Assembly (NCBI GenBank): GCA_945901085.1
Contig: CAMDJV010000015.1
Span: 23,023 to 87,022 of the forward strand
DNA length: 64,000 nt
Source of the DNA: Rhodovarius crocodyli
Lineage (GTDB): Bacteria; Pseudomonadota; Alphaproteobacteria; Acetobacterales; Acetobacteraceae
Direction of reading: 5' to 3'
This document shows, piece after piece, positions 36,732 through 45,761 of this stretch (its first letter is position 1; every line of letters begins with the position of its first letter). Under the pieces are notes generated by a model. The model was not told where the DNA came from. It did no database searches and worked only from the letters and a program-made list of their open reading frames with translations. A program made the position numbers and the translations under genes.

Positions 36732-38293
36732 CCGCCAAAGCCGAGATTGGCGGCACTGAAATCCATTGGCCATCCGCGCGCCGGGCGCCAGCGGATATCG
36801 CGACGCTTGGCGATGAAGGTGGCCGCCTGATTCAGCACCATGTAGCCGGGGTCCTCGCGCTCGATGATCTCCAGCATGCGGCGGAATACGACGCGGCGGC
36901 GCGCCCGGTCGGTCGAGCTTTCCAAGGCGGTGCAAAGCTGGTTGAACTCGGCATTGGTCCACTCCTGCCCGCGTTGGAGTTCGCCCAAGGGGCCCATGGC
37001 GCGCAGCATCGAGCCCACGGGGTCGCTGAAGACATGGGTGACGGACCAGTCGCGAATGCCGCGCATGGCACCTGGTTCCACCACCTGGCTCCAATTCTCC
37101 ATCATCTGCAGTTGGACGTTCAGCCCAACCGAGCGCCACATCTCCACCATCACCTGGGCTGTTGGCGTCTGGTTCACGTAATAGTTGTTGAGGCAGCGAT
37201 ACGGGATCGCCTCGCCGCGATAACCCGCTTCACGCAGCAGACGCCGCGCCTCGGCCGGATCGAAGCGGGGGTTTTCCCAGTCGGCGAGGTACATATCGCC
37301 AAAGAAGCCCAGTTGCAGCCCGCGCGTTATTTCAGTGCGGCCGGACCAGAGCGACTCGATAATCATGCGGTGATCGATCGCATGGGTGAGCGCACGGCGC
37401 ACCAGCGGATTGCGCAGCACCGGGTGGCCCTTGTCAAAGACCAGCACTCGAATGTTGTTGACCGCGCTGCCCACCACTTCAAAGCGCGCATTGCGCTCGA
37501 TGATGGGCAATTGGTCCGGCGGGATATCCGTGGCGAAATCCGTCTCGCCCGAGAGCAAGGCGTTGATGCGCGATGCCACCTCCGGCACCTCATTGAAGCG
37601 GATGCGCCGCGCGGGCGGTCGGCCGCCCCAATAGCTGTCATGGGCCTCGAAGGTGAGCGCGACATCGGGACGGAACTCGGCCACCCGATAGGGGCCGGTC
37701 CCGATCGGCCGGCGCGCCCAGGCCTGCCAGTTCTCGGCCGTCTCAAAGCCCTGGCGCGACAGCACCACGCCCACATTCTGCGCAATCCGCCCTTCCAGCG
37801 TGACATCCGGCACGCGGTTGACGAAGCGCACGACGCCCTGCCGGACCACTTCCATCCGCTCGAAGCCGGGAAAGGTACGCCGCGCCACGGCGAGGGCATC
37901 AGCCGGCGGTTCACGGCCCGCCGATGCGCCGCCGAATAGCCGCGCACCACCGAGCGAGAAGGCCACATCCTCGGCAGACATGATCCGCCCGTCATGCATC
38001 TGCACACCCGCGCGCAAATCGAACTCCACCACGCGCTCGTCAATGCGGCGCCAGGCGGTGGCCAGGCCCGGCACCTGCCCCAAATTGCCCAGCCAATCCG
38101 TGCCGATCAGGCTTTCGGCATAGAGTGAGGAGACCCGAAAGCCGACATTGGACTGCTCGCGCGGCGTCTCCAGCGTGTTTGAATTGCTGATCTTCTGCAC
38201 GGCGATGGTCAGGCTCGGACGCGTATCCGATTGCGCCAGGGCCGGCGCGGCCAGCCCGAGGCCGGCCGCGGTCATAAAGTCTCGCCGTTGCAT
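36728..38293 (-). CDS. Dipeptide-type ABC substrate-binding protein (second of the pair)
   Basis: A 521-residue SBP_bac_5 receptor with a short signal (RRDFMTAAGLGLAAPALAQ). It has EFDLRAGVQMHDGRIMSAED and RRPIGTGPYRVAEFRP. Paralogous to the protein encoded just upstream: both begin SLTIAVQKISNSNTLE-like and share LREQSNVG-like and MVEMWRSVGLNVQ segments. Three bases separate the genes. A phosphodiester or phosphonate ester ligand is inferred from the operon. Confidence 0.86.
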   Translation of the reverse strand: MQRRDFMTAAGLGLAAPALAQSDTRPSLTIAVQKISNSNTLETPREQSNVGFRVSSLYAESLIGTDWLGNLGQVPGLATAWRRIDERVVEFDLRAGVQMHDGRIMSAEDVAFSLGGARLFGGASAGREPPADALAVARRTFPGFERMEVVRQGVVRFVNRVPDVTLEGRIAQNVGVVLSRQGFETAENWQAWARRPIGTGPYRVAEFRPDVALTFEAHDSYWGGRPPARRIRFNEVPEVASRINALLSGETDFATDIPPDQLPIIERNARFEVVGSAVNNIRVLVFDKGHPVLRNPLVRRALTHAIDHRMIIESLWSGRTEITRGLQLGFFGDMYLADWENPRFDPAEARRLLREAGYRGEAIPYRCLNNYYVNQTPTAQVMVEMWRSVGLNVQLQMMENWSQVVEPGAMRGIRDWSVTHVFSDPVGSMLRAMGPLGELQRGQEWTNAEFNQLCTALESSTDRARRRVVFRRMLEIIEREDPGYMVLNQAATFIAKRRDIRWRPARGWPMDFSAANLGFGG

Positions 38294-38296
38294 GGT

Positions 38297-39916
38297 TCAG
38301 TTCCCGTAATTGCCTGGGCGGAAATCCATCGCAAAGGCCGGGCTCGCCTTCCAGCGGATATCCTTGCGCTTGGCGGTGAAGGTCGCGTTCTGGTGCAGCA
38401 CCGTATAGGCAGGGTCCTCACGCTCGGTGATTTCGAGCAGACGACGGAACACGACACGGCGGCGGGCGCGGTCAACGCTTGTCTCCAACTCGACCGAGAG
38501 GCGGTTCATCTCCTCATTGGTCCATTCGCCAACCTGCTGCTGCTGCCCATTGGGCCCATGTTGGTTGACCAGCGAGGAGACCGGATCATTGAAGGCGGCG
38601 CTGTTGGACCAGTCGCGCACGGCACGGGTGGGGCTGCGTTCGAGAATCTGCGACCAGTTTTCCTTCATCTCGATCTGCACATTGAGGCCCACGCTGCGCC
38701 ACATCTCCACCAGCACCTGCGCCGTGGCGTTTTGGTTGGTGTAGTAATTGTTCAGAAGGCGATAGGGGATGGGCTCGCCGCGGTAATTCGCCTCACGCAA
38801 CAGGCGGCGGGCCTCGGCCTGATCAAAGCGCGGCACGCTCCAATCTTGGATGAGCATCTCGCCATAGAAGTCCCATTGCAAACCCTTGGGCACCACGGTG
38901 CGCCCGGCCCAAAGCGCATCCACGATGGCCTGACGGTCGATGGCATGGGTGAAGGCGCGGCGCACGAGGGGGTTGCGCAGCACGGGAAAATTCTTGTCGA
39001 ACACCGTAATGCGGTGGTTGAGGATGGTGCCACCCTGCACTTCAAAGGCGCGGTTGCGCTCAATATTGGGGATTTGGTCGGGCGGAATATCGCAGGCAAA
39101 ATGATAATCGCCGCTGAGCAGGCCATTGATGCGGCTCGCCACCTCCGGCACCTCGACGAAGCGGATCTGCTTGAGCGGCGGCCGCCCGCCCCAATACTCA
39201 TCATGCGCCACCAGCGTGAGCGACTGATCGGCGCGGAATTCAGCCACCTTGTAAGGGCCCGTGGTGACGGGGCGGCGCGCCCATTCGAGCCAGGTGTTGG
39301 CCTCCTCATAGCCCCGCTTGCTGACGATATTGCTGCCGGCGCGCGAAAGACGGCCCTCCAGCGTCACATCGGGGGTGGCGTTGTGGAAGCGCACCGTCAT
39401 CCGGTCCACCGCCTCGACGCGCTCGAGCGCCGGCCAGGCACGGCGTGCGACGGCGGGCACCTCCGGCGGTAATTCCTTGCCAGGGCGCGGTGTAGGCATG
39501 CCCTCACCGATCGGGATGGTGCGGCCCTGCGCCGTGGCCAGCGTGGCGCCGAACATGCGTTCACGGCCGAAGGAGAACACCACATCCTCGGCGGTCATCT
39601 CGTCGCCATTGTGGAACCGCACGCCAGGGCGCAGCGACAGTTCGACAACGGAATCGGAGATGCGGCGCCAGGTTGTGGCGAGGCCGGGTTGCGGTGCCAG
39701 GTTGCCCAGCCAGTCTCGCCCGATGAGCGCCTCCCACATTGAAGAGAAGAATATCCGCTCACCCACGTTGGATTGTTCGCGCAGCGGCTCCAGCGTGTTG
39801 GTGTTGCTGATCTTCTGCACCGCGATGGTGATGGAGGGCCGGTTATCGGCCTGCCCAAAGGCAGGGGCGGCCAAGGCGGCAAACGGCGTGGCCAGCAGGG
39901 GGCGGCGGGGGATCAT
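38297..39916 (-). CDS. Dipeptide-type ABC substrate-binding protein (first of the pair)
   Basis: A 539-residue SBP_bac_5 receptor with an N-terminal signal (RRPLLATPFAALAAPAFGQ). Core motifs are LSLRPGVRFHNGDEMTAEDV and RRPVTTGPYKVAEFR. It is slightly longer than its tandem paralogue because of an insertion near residues 125-150. It overlaps the hydrolase stop by four bases (ATGA). As in the 22.9-kb operon, two related receptors serve one membrane complex. Confidence 0.86.
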   Translation of the reverse strand: MIPRRPLLATPFAALAAPAFGQADNRPSITIAVQKISNTNTLEPLREQSNVGERIFFSSMWEALIGRDWLGNLAPQPGLATTWRRISDSVVELSLRPGVRFHNGDEMTAEDVVFSFGRERMFGATLATAQGRTIPIGEGMPTPRPGKELPPEVPAVARRAWPALERVEAVDRMTVRFHNATPDVTLEGRLSRAGSNIVSKRGYEEANTWLEWARRPVTTGPYKVAEFRADQSLTLVAHDEYWGGRPPLKQIRFVEVPEVASRINGLLSGDYHFACDIPPDQIPNIERNRAFEVQGGTILNHRITVFDKNFPVLRNPLVRRAFTHAIDRQAIVDALWAGRTVVPKGLQWDFYGEMLIQDWSVPRFDQAEARRLLREANYRGEPIPYRLLNNYYTNQNATAQVLVEMWRSVGLNVQIEMKENWSQILERSPTRAVRDWSNSAAFNDPVSSLVNQHGPNGQQQQVGEWTNEEMNRLSVELETSVDRARRRVVFRRLLEITEREDPAYTVLHQNATFTAKRKDIRWKASPAFAMDFRPGNYGN

Positions 39917-41451
39917 TTGGAAACTCCTCGTTCTTGCAGACCGCCGGGGGCTGCCCGGAAGCCGGTGAGCGTGCGTTCGGCATGGCGCAACCGCCAGGAC
40001 AGCGCGCGCTGGGCATAATCCTTCACCCGCGATGCATAGGCGGGGTCCTCGGCCAGATTGCGGAATTGTTGCGGGTCGGCCCGCAGGTCGAAAAAGAGCG
40101 GCGGCAGGGCGGCGAAGTGGACGTATTTATAATCGGCGTCCTGCACCACGCAGAGGCTGCTCTCATCCATCGAGAGGCCGAGCGCGGTTTCCGGCTGCGA
40201 GTAGAAGATGTCGCGGAAGTCATATTCGTAATGCAGCAGGTCGCGCCAATCCGTGGGCGCCGGCGCATCGAGCAAGGGCAGCAGCGAGACACCATCGCAG
40301 GCGCGCGGAATATCTCCGCCCAGCGCGGCGAGAATGCTCGGCATCACGTCAACGCTCTCGGTGAAGGCGGTCTCGACCACGCCGGCGCGCGGGGAGACCC
40401 CGGCATCCTTGATGACGAGCGGGACCCGAAAGCTCTCGTCAAAATAGCCGATCTTGCCGAGCAGCCAGTGGTCGCCGAGTTGCTCGCCATGGTCGGAGGT
40501 GAAGATGATCATGGTGTCATCCCACTGGCCGGTGGCGTCGAGATGGTCGAAGACCTTGCCGAGATTATCGTCAATCTCGGTCATCATACCGGCATAGGTG
40601 GCGCGCATCTGGCGGATCGAAGCCTCGTCAAGCTCCGTCACCGCGCCGCCCGCGCCATGGAAGAAGCTGCCCTGGCTGATGCCGCGCAGATAGAAATCCA
40701 GCAGCGGATGCTGTGCCGCCTCATGCGCCCAATCGGCCGCTCGCACCGGGGGGGGCATGTCGGCTGGGTTGTACATCGCATGGTATGGCGCGGGGGCAAT
40801 GAAAGGCGGATGTGGGCGGTAATAGCCCAGATGCAGGAACCAGGGCTTGCGGCCAACGCCCTTCAGATAGGTCAGGGCGCGCTCGGTGAAATAGGCCGTA
40901 TCGGAGAACTCGGCCGGGATACGGCTCGGGCGGCTGGTGGCACCTGGGGCGGCGTCCTCGCCTTCCGGCAGCCAGATATCCTCACGCCGTTCCGGCAGCG
41001 TATAGCCCTTTTGGGCGAGCCAGCCGAAATAGCCATCCATCGTCGGCTCGAAGGCACCGACGCTGCGGAAGCCATCCATCAGGTCGCCCAGATAGGTAAA
41101 GCGTGGGTCGCGCGGGCCGGTGCTGCGGGGGTCAGGTGTCGAGGTGGTGTAGCCGATCAGCGCCGGATCATAGCCGATGCGCCGCAACTGCTTGGCAAGG
41201 TTGGTGTGGCGCGCATCGAGCGGCACGGTGTTCTGCACCGCGCGATGATTCATCAGGTAAAGCCCGGTGAGCAGGCTGGCGCGCGCCGGGCCGCAGGGCA
41301 CCGTCGTCGTCACATGATTGCTGAAGGTGACGCCCTGCTGGCAAAGCCTGTCCAGATTGGGGGTGCGCAGGAAATTCGCACCCAGCTTGGTCATGAAATC
41401 CGCCCGCCATTGATCGACCACGATCAACAGCACATTCCGTCGCTTTTTCAT
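39913..41451 (-). CDS. Phosphonate monoester hydrolase / phosphodiesterase (alkaline phosphatase superfamily)
   Basis: A 512-residue sulfatase-fold hydrolase. C53 in C-G-P-A-R is the C-x-P-x-R site converted to formylglycine, the nucleophile. Metal ligands are visible in VVDQW and FTSDHGEQLGDH. The blocks TGLYLMNHRAVQNTVPLD, GYDPALIGYTT and YKYVHFAALPPLFFDL closely match phosphonate monoester hydrolases of Rhizobium and Burkholderia as I remember them, which cleave phosphonate monoesters and phosphodiesters. There is no signal peptide, so it is cytoplasmic. It heads an operon with two receptors, two ATPases and two permeases. Confidence 0.88.
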   Translation of the reverse strand: MKKRRNVLLIVVDQWRADFMTKLGANFLRTPNLDRLCQQGVTFSNHVTTTVPCGPARASLLTGLYLMNHRAVQNTVPLDARHTNLAKQLRRIGYDPALIGYTTSTPDPRSTGPRDPRFTYLGDLMDGFRSVGAFEPTMDGYFGWLAQKGYTLPERREDIWLPEGEDAAPGATSRPSRIPAEFSDTAYFTERALTYLKGVGRKPWFLHLGYYRPHPPFIAPAPYHAMYNPADMPPPVRAADWAHEAAQHPLLDFYLRGISQGSFFHGAGGAVTELDEASIRQMRATYAGMMTEIDDNLGKVFDHLDATGQWDDTMIIFTSDHGEQLGDHWLLGKIGYFDESFRVPLVIKDAGVSPRAGVVETAFTESVDVMPSILAALGGDIPRACDGVSLLPLLDAPAPTDWRDLLHYEYDFRDIFYSQPETALGLSMDESSLCVVQDADYKYVHFAALPPLFFDLRADPQQFRNLAEDPAYASRVKDYAQRALSWRLRHAERTLTGFRAAPGGLQERGVSK

Positions 41452-41504
41452 AAGGCCTCAAAGTCTGTTGAGGCGGGGCGATACAGCCGCCCAACGACGC
41501 CACG

Positions 41505-41533
41505 ATGACGGTTGCATGGCGTTGGCGTGACAT
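41505..41533 (-). promoter_or_regulatory. Candidate PhoB box before the phosphonate monoester hydrolase
   Basis: Three 7-mers with an 11-nt period: ATGACGG (41505-41511), ATGGCGT (41516-41522), GTGACAT (41527-41533). On the minus strand these resemble CTGTCAT repeats. They lie 54-82 bp upstream of the hydrolase ATG. The outer two match well, the middle one poorly. Confidence 0.45.
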
Positions 41534-41550
41534 CGCCCGGCGGCTGGAGA

Positions 41551-42825
41551 TCAGCGCGGCAGCAGCCGCCGAACGCCCGTGGCCATGTCGGCCAGCGCCA
41601 CCTCCGGCGTGGCATTGCCCTCGACGATACGGGCGATGTTGTTCACGAATTCCTCGGTGATGCGCACGCCATTGGTGCCGGGGAAGGCGTACCAGGCCTG
41701 GGCGATCGGCATCTGTTCCATGGCCGGGCGGAACAGCGGATTTTCGCGATAGAAGCCGCCAAGGTAACGGTCATCTGCCGCGGCGATGGTGTTGCAGGGC
41801 ACATAGCCGGTGCCGCGCGTCATCAGCTCTTGTCCACGCGGGCCGGTTGCGAAGGTGATGAACTTCCAGGCGGCATCTTGCCGCGCCGCATCGCGGGTCA
41901 GCATCACCCCCGCGTTGCCGCCCGTCGGCAGGCGGCCCTTCTCAGCGTTGATCACCGGCATGCGTGCGGTGCGCAGATCCACGCCCTGGCCGATGCTGCG
42001 CTGCATGGAGCCGATATAGGCGGTGGTGCCACTGAAGATGCCCATCTTGCCGGCATAGAAGGCCTGCAAGGCGGCATCGACGGTAAAGGCTGGCATTTTG
42101 CCCTCCTTTACCATGCGGTCGATCAGCGTGAGGGAGGCGAGGCCCTCGGCGCCGTTGAAGGCGACGTCGCGCTCATCCTCCCTCAACATCCGGCCGCCAT
42201 GGCCATAGAGCAGCGCCGAGAACATCCAATCATCGCCGCCCCAGCGGAAATGCATGCTGCTATTGCCATCACCCAGGGCGTGGACGCGGCCAGCGAGGGC
42301 GATCAGCGCGTTCCAGTCGGTCGGCAGCTGGTCTGGATTGCCACCGGCACGGCGGACCAAATTCGCGTTGTAATAGACGATGGGGTTGGAGGAGGCGAAG
42401 GCCATGCCGGCCTGCACATCGCGCACCTGGCCCAGACCCAGCAGGTTGGGCGTCCAGCCGCGCGGCGCGGGGTCGCCATCGCGGCTCAGGAAGGGGCGCA
42501 GATCGACCGGCAGGCGGCGCTCAGTGAGCATGCGCAGGCGATTGAGGCCCTGGAAGCTGACATCGGGCAGGCCGCCGGCGACGCCCTGGCGCAGCACCTG
42601 CTGCACGGCATCCTCGTAATTCGGCGCCGGGGCGAGATAGCGCACGGTGAGGCCCGGATGGGCCCGGGCGAACTCCTCGGCGATCTTCTCCATCACATCC
42701 TTGAAGAAGGCCGGCATCGGGTAATGCACCACGACTTCGGCACTCTGCGCACGCAGCAGGCGCGGCGTCGCCAGCGAGGCAGAGAGCGTGGCGCCAATGG
42801 CCATGCGGCGGGAAAGCTTGGTCAT
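41551..42825 (-). CDS. Ugp-type ABC substrate-binding protein 1
   Basis: A 424-residue family-1 receptor of the glycerol-3-phosphate/sugar type. The leader has twin Arg (SRRMAIGATLSASLA). Segments include NPIVYYNANLVRRAGGNPDQ, FSGTTAYIG, and the GTGYVPC and AFPGTNG C-terminal pattern. ATG 42825 has AAGGAGA at proper spacing. It ends the operon that starts with a metallophosphoesterase, so glycerophosphodiesters or similar compounds are plausible ligands. A clear paralogue lies at 52022-53284. Confidence 0.86.
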   Translation of the reverse strand: MTKLSRRMAIGATLSASLATPRLLRAQSAEVVVHYPMPAFFKDVMEKIAEEFARAHPGLTVRYLAPAPNYEDAVQQVLRQGVAGGLPDVSFQGLNRLRMLTERRLPVDLRPFLSRDGDPAPRGWTPNLLGLGQVRDVQAGMAFASSNPIVYYNANLVRRAGGNPDQLPTDWNALIALAGRVHALGDGNSSMHFRWGGDDWMFSALLYGHGGRMLREDERDVAFNGAEGLASLTLIDRMVKEGKMPAFTVDAALQAFYAGKMGIFSGTTAYIGSMQRSIGQGVDLRTARMPVINAEKGRLPTGGNAGVMLTRDAARQDAAWKFITFATGPRGQELMTRGTGYVPCNTIAAADDRYLGGFYRENPLFRPAMEQMPIAQAWYAFPGTNGVRITEEFVNNIARIVEGNATPEVALADMATGVRRLLPR

Positions 42826-42848
42826 GTCATTCTCCTTGTAAATGGGGG

Positions 42849-43691
42849 TCAACCCTTGAGGCCCGCGGTCGCGATGCCCTGGATGAAGCGGCGCTGGGCG
42901 AGCAAAAACAGGATGATCATCGGCGCGGTGACCATCACCGCCGCCGCCATGAGGGCGCCGACATCATTGCCGGCCTCCTCGGCGCGAAAGAAGAGAACGC
43001 CCAGGGCCGGCGTGGCCATCGCATGCGACTGCACGACGATCAGCGGCCAGAACAGGTCATTCCAATGGGCGACGATCGAGAAGGTGGCAAAGGCCGTGGC
43101 GGCTGGCCAGGCATTGGGCATGATAACCCGCCAGACAATCGACAGCTCACTCATGCCATCCATTCGCGCCGCGTGGATCAGTTCGTCAGGCAAGGATTTG
43201 AAGGCCTGGCGGAACAGGAAGATGCCAAAGACCGAAATGGTAAAAGGCAGCACCAGGGCGGCGAAGCTGTCGAGCAAACCCGCCCGCGCAAAGACGACGT
43301 AAAGCGGCAGCGCCGGCACGTGATAGGGGATCAGCAGGCCCAGCATGATGAGGCCGAACAGGAACTCCCTTCCCCGCCAGCGCAGCTTGGCCAGCGCATA
43401 GGCGGCCGGCACCGCAAAGAGCATCTGAAAGACCAGGATCAGCGCGCAGACCAGCGCGCCGTTGAACAGAAAGCGCAGCATCGGCACTTCGGAGAGGGCT
43501 TTGCCGTAATTCTCGATGGCATAGAAGCGCTCTGGCCAAAGCGTCAGTGAATCGCGGAAAATCTCGCTGCCCGGCTTCAGCGATGCCGCAAACATCCACA
43601 CATAGGGTAGCAGGATGAAGCAGGCACCAAGGCCCAGCAGCGCAAGACGCGGCAAGTCATGCAGCAGGGAGCGCTCTTCGCCCGGCCTCAT
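42849..43691 (-). CDS. Ugp-type ABC permease (UgpE-like) 1
   Basis: A 280-residue MalG/UgpE-class permease with six helices. The EAA loop is HAARMDGMSELSIVWRVIMP. It overlaps the partner permease gene by four bases and is followed by the receptor gene after a 23-bp gap. Paralogous to the gene at 54174-54989, with the same RFLFNGALV-like and AYALAKLRWRGRE segments. Confidence 0.88.
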   Translation of the reverse strand: MRPGEERSLLHDLPRLALLGLGACFILLPYVWMFAASLKPGSEIFRDSLTLWPERFYAIENYGKALSEVPMLRFLFNGALVCALILVFQMLFAVPAAYALAKLRWRGREFLFGLIMLGLLIPYHVPALPLYVVFARAGLLDSFAALVLPFTISVFGIFLFRQAFKSLPDELIHAARMDGMSELSIVWRVIMPNAWPAATAFATFSIVAHWNDLFWPLIVVQSHAMATPALGVLFFRAEEAGNDVGALMAAAVMVTAPMIILFLLAQRRFIQGIATAGLKG

Positions 43692-44614
43692 GAGTAATGC
43701 ACCCGACGGTCGAGAATGCGCGTTTGCACCAGCATCAGCAGCAGCACGATGGCGAGGAAGACGACGGTGATCGCCGCAGAATAGCCGATACGGAAATAGC
43801 TGAAGCCTTCCTGATACATCGCATACAGCAGCACCTGTGAGGCGTTGTTCGGCCCGCCACGCGTCAGCGCCTGCACCGTGTCAAAGACCCGCAGGCAGCG
43901 TATGGCCGTGATGGTGACGACAAAGAGCGTGGTGGGGCCAAGCAGCGGCCAGGTGACCAGGCGGAAGCGATCCATCGCTGAGCGCGCGCCATCGAGCTCC
44001 GCCGCCGCGTAAAGCTCACGCGGGATCGCGGTAAGCCCAGCCATGAAGAGCACCACGACGAAGCCGAGATTCTCCCACACGCCGATCATGCACAGCGAGA
44101 CCATCACCCAATCCGACGAGCCAAGCCAATTGATCGGGCTGATACCCAACAAGGCCAGCACGCGGTTCACCGGGCCGATGGTCGGGTGCAGCAGATATTG
44201 CCAGGCCGTCGCCATGGCAACGAGCAAGGAGACGACGGGCAGGAAGTAGATTGCGCGAAATGTGGCCCGCAGCCGGCTGCCGCCCTCGACCAGCAATGCC
44301 ACGCCAAGGCCCAGCCCTATCGAGGCCGGCATCACCACGCCCACATAGATCAGCGTGTTGCGCAGCGCGATGCGGAACACCGGGTCGGTGGTGAGTTCGA
44401 CATAATTGCCCAGGCCGATCCAGGCGAGTTCCGGCGCGCCCAATTCCCAGTCGCTGAAGGAAAGGACAAGCAGCGCGGCGGTGGGGCACAGCAGCAGGGC
44501 AAACAGCGCCAGGCCGGCGGGCGCACAAAGCACCCAAGCCGCCGCAGCCTCGCCAATGGCGCGTGAGGCCCGGGTGGCTGGCGCGGGGCCGGCCAGAGCT
44601 GCGGTATCACGCAT
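43688..44614 (-). CDS. Ugp-type ABC permease (UgpA-like) 1
   Basis: A 308-residue MalF/UgpA-class permease. It has LSFSDWELG, the RNTLIYVGVVMPASIGLG helix, the EAA loop AAAELDGARSAMDRFRLVTWP and FDTVQALTRGGPNNAS. ATG 44614 overlaps the ATPase stop; earlier starts lie within that gene. It forms the heterodimeric pore with the UgpE-like protein. Confidence 0.87.
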   Translation of the reverse strand: MRDTAALAGPAPATRASRAIGEAAAAWVLCAPAGLALFALLLCPTAALLVLSFSDWELGAPELAWIGLGNYVELTTDPVFRIALRNTLIYVGVVMPASIGLGLGVALLVEGGSRLRATFRAIYFLPVVSLLVAMATAWQYLLHPTIGPVNRVLALLGISPINWLGSSDWVMVSLCMIGVWENLGFVVVLFMAGLTAIPRELYAAAELDGARSAMDRFRLVTWPLLGPTTLFVVTITAIRCLRVFDTVQALTRGGPNNASQVLLYAMYQEGFSYFRIGYSAAITVVFLAIVLLLMLVQTRILDRRVHYS

Positions 44615-45761
44615 TGAGGCACAATTCCGAGGCGGACGAGGCGATCCGCGCGCCATCGGCGCCGAATAGCAGCGCAGCCGACCAATCGGCACGCAGGTGA
44701 ACCGCATCGCCGCGCTGAAGCTGCGCTGCCACCGCGATCGGCAGCCTTGCAGTCAGCCGCGCATCAGGCGCCGCCAGCCGCGCATGCAGCAAAACCTCGG
44801 CCCCCAGAAACTCCAGATGCTCGATTTGGACGGCGAGCCCCTCGGCTGCGAGATGCAGGGCTTCGGGGCGCAGGCCCAGTGTCAACTCGGCGCCGGGCGC
44901 CACTTCGGCCTGCAGCGGCAGGTGCAGCGCGCCCAGGCGGATACCGTCGGGCGCAGAGCACACCGGCAGGGTGTTGATGCGCGGGCTGCCCAGGAAGCCG
45001 GCCACGCGCAGATCAGCAGGGTTCTCATAAACCTCGCGCGGGGTGCCGAGTTGCAGCAGCTCCCCCTCCATCATCACGGCCACGCGATCGGACATGGTCA
45101 TCGCTTCGACCTGATCATGCGTGACATAGATGGTCGTGACGCCAGCGCGGCGATGCAACTCGACAATCTCCCGCCTTGTGCCGGCGCGAAGTTCAGCATC
45201 GAGGTTGGAAAGCGGCTCATCCATCAGAAAGGCACTTGGCTGGCGGACCAGGGCGCGGCCCAGTGCCACGCGCTGGCGCTGGCCGCCCGAAAGTTCGGCG
45301 GGGCGGCGGTGCAAGAGGTGACCCAGACGCAGCATTTCCGCCGCTTGTTGCACTTGAGCGTTGATTGCGCTGCGGCGCTGGGCATGGCCGGGCACCAGGT
45401 GGCGCAGCAGCGGCACCCGCTCCAGGCTTGAAAGACGGCGCATTACCAGCGGCACCGCAAGGTTCTGCGCGACGCTGAGATGGGGGTAGAGCGCGTAGTT
45501 CTGGAACACCATGGCGATGTCACGATCGGCGGCGCGCAGCCGAGTCACATCCTTTCCACCGATACGCACGCTGCCCGCATCGGCGCTCTCCAGGCCGGCG
45601 ATGATGCGCAGCAAGGTGGTCTTGCCGCAGCCAGAGGGCCCCACCAGTGAGAGAAACTCTCCCTCACGCAAATTGAGGCAGACGCCCTTCAGGATACGGG
45701 TCTTGCCGAATGCCTTCTCAATCCCCTCGATGAGGATTGCCCGGCCGGCCTCACCCGACAT
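44607..45761 (-). CDS. Ugp-type ABC ATPase (UgpC/MalK-like) 1
   Basis: A 384-residue ATPase with GPSGCGKTT, LSGGQRQRVALGRAL, LMDEPLSNLD and the VTHDQVEAM switch, then a C-terminal TOBE-type regulatory domain (about residues 240-384). An insertion of about 25 residues sits before the signature (SSLERVPLLRHLVPGHAQRR). The same kind of insertion occurs in the paralogue at 55859. ATG 45761 overlaps the phosphoesterase stop. Confidence 0.88.
   Translation of the reverse strand: MSGEAGRAILIEGIEKAFGKTRILKGVCLNLREGEFLSLVGPSGCGKTTLLRIIAGLESADAGSVRIGGKDVTRLRAADRDIAMVFQNYALYPHLSVAQNLAVPLVMRRLSSLERVPLLRHLVPGHAQRRSAINAQVQQAAEMLRLGHLLHRRPAELSGGQRQRVALGRALVRQPSAFLMDEPLSNLDAELRAGTRREIVELHRRAGVTTIYVTHDQVEAMTMSDRVAVMMEGELLQLGTPREVYENPADLRVAGFLGSPRINTLPVCSAPDGIRLGALHLPLQAEVAPGAELTLGLRPEALHLAAEGLAVQIEHLEFLGAEVLLHARLAAPDARLTARLPIAVAAQLQRGDAVHLRADWSAALLFGADGARIASSASELCLNA

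Noticed and set aside
41512..43302. 596-codon plus-strand open frame
   Set aside because: It is antisense to the Ugp-type receptor and permease genes and has no recognisable domain.
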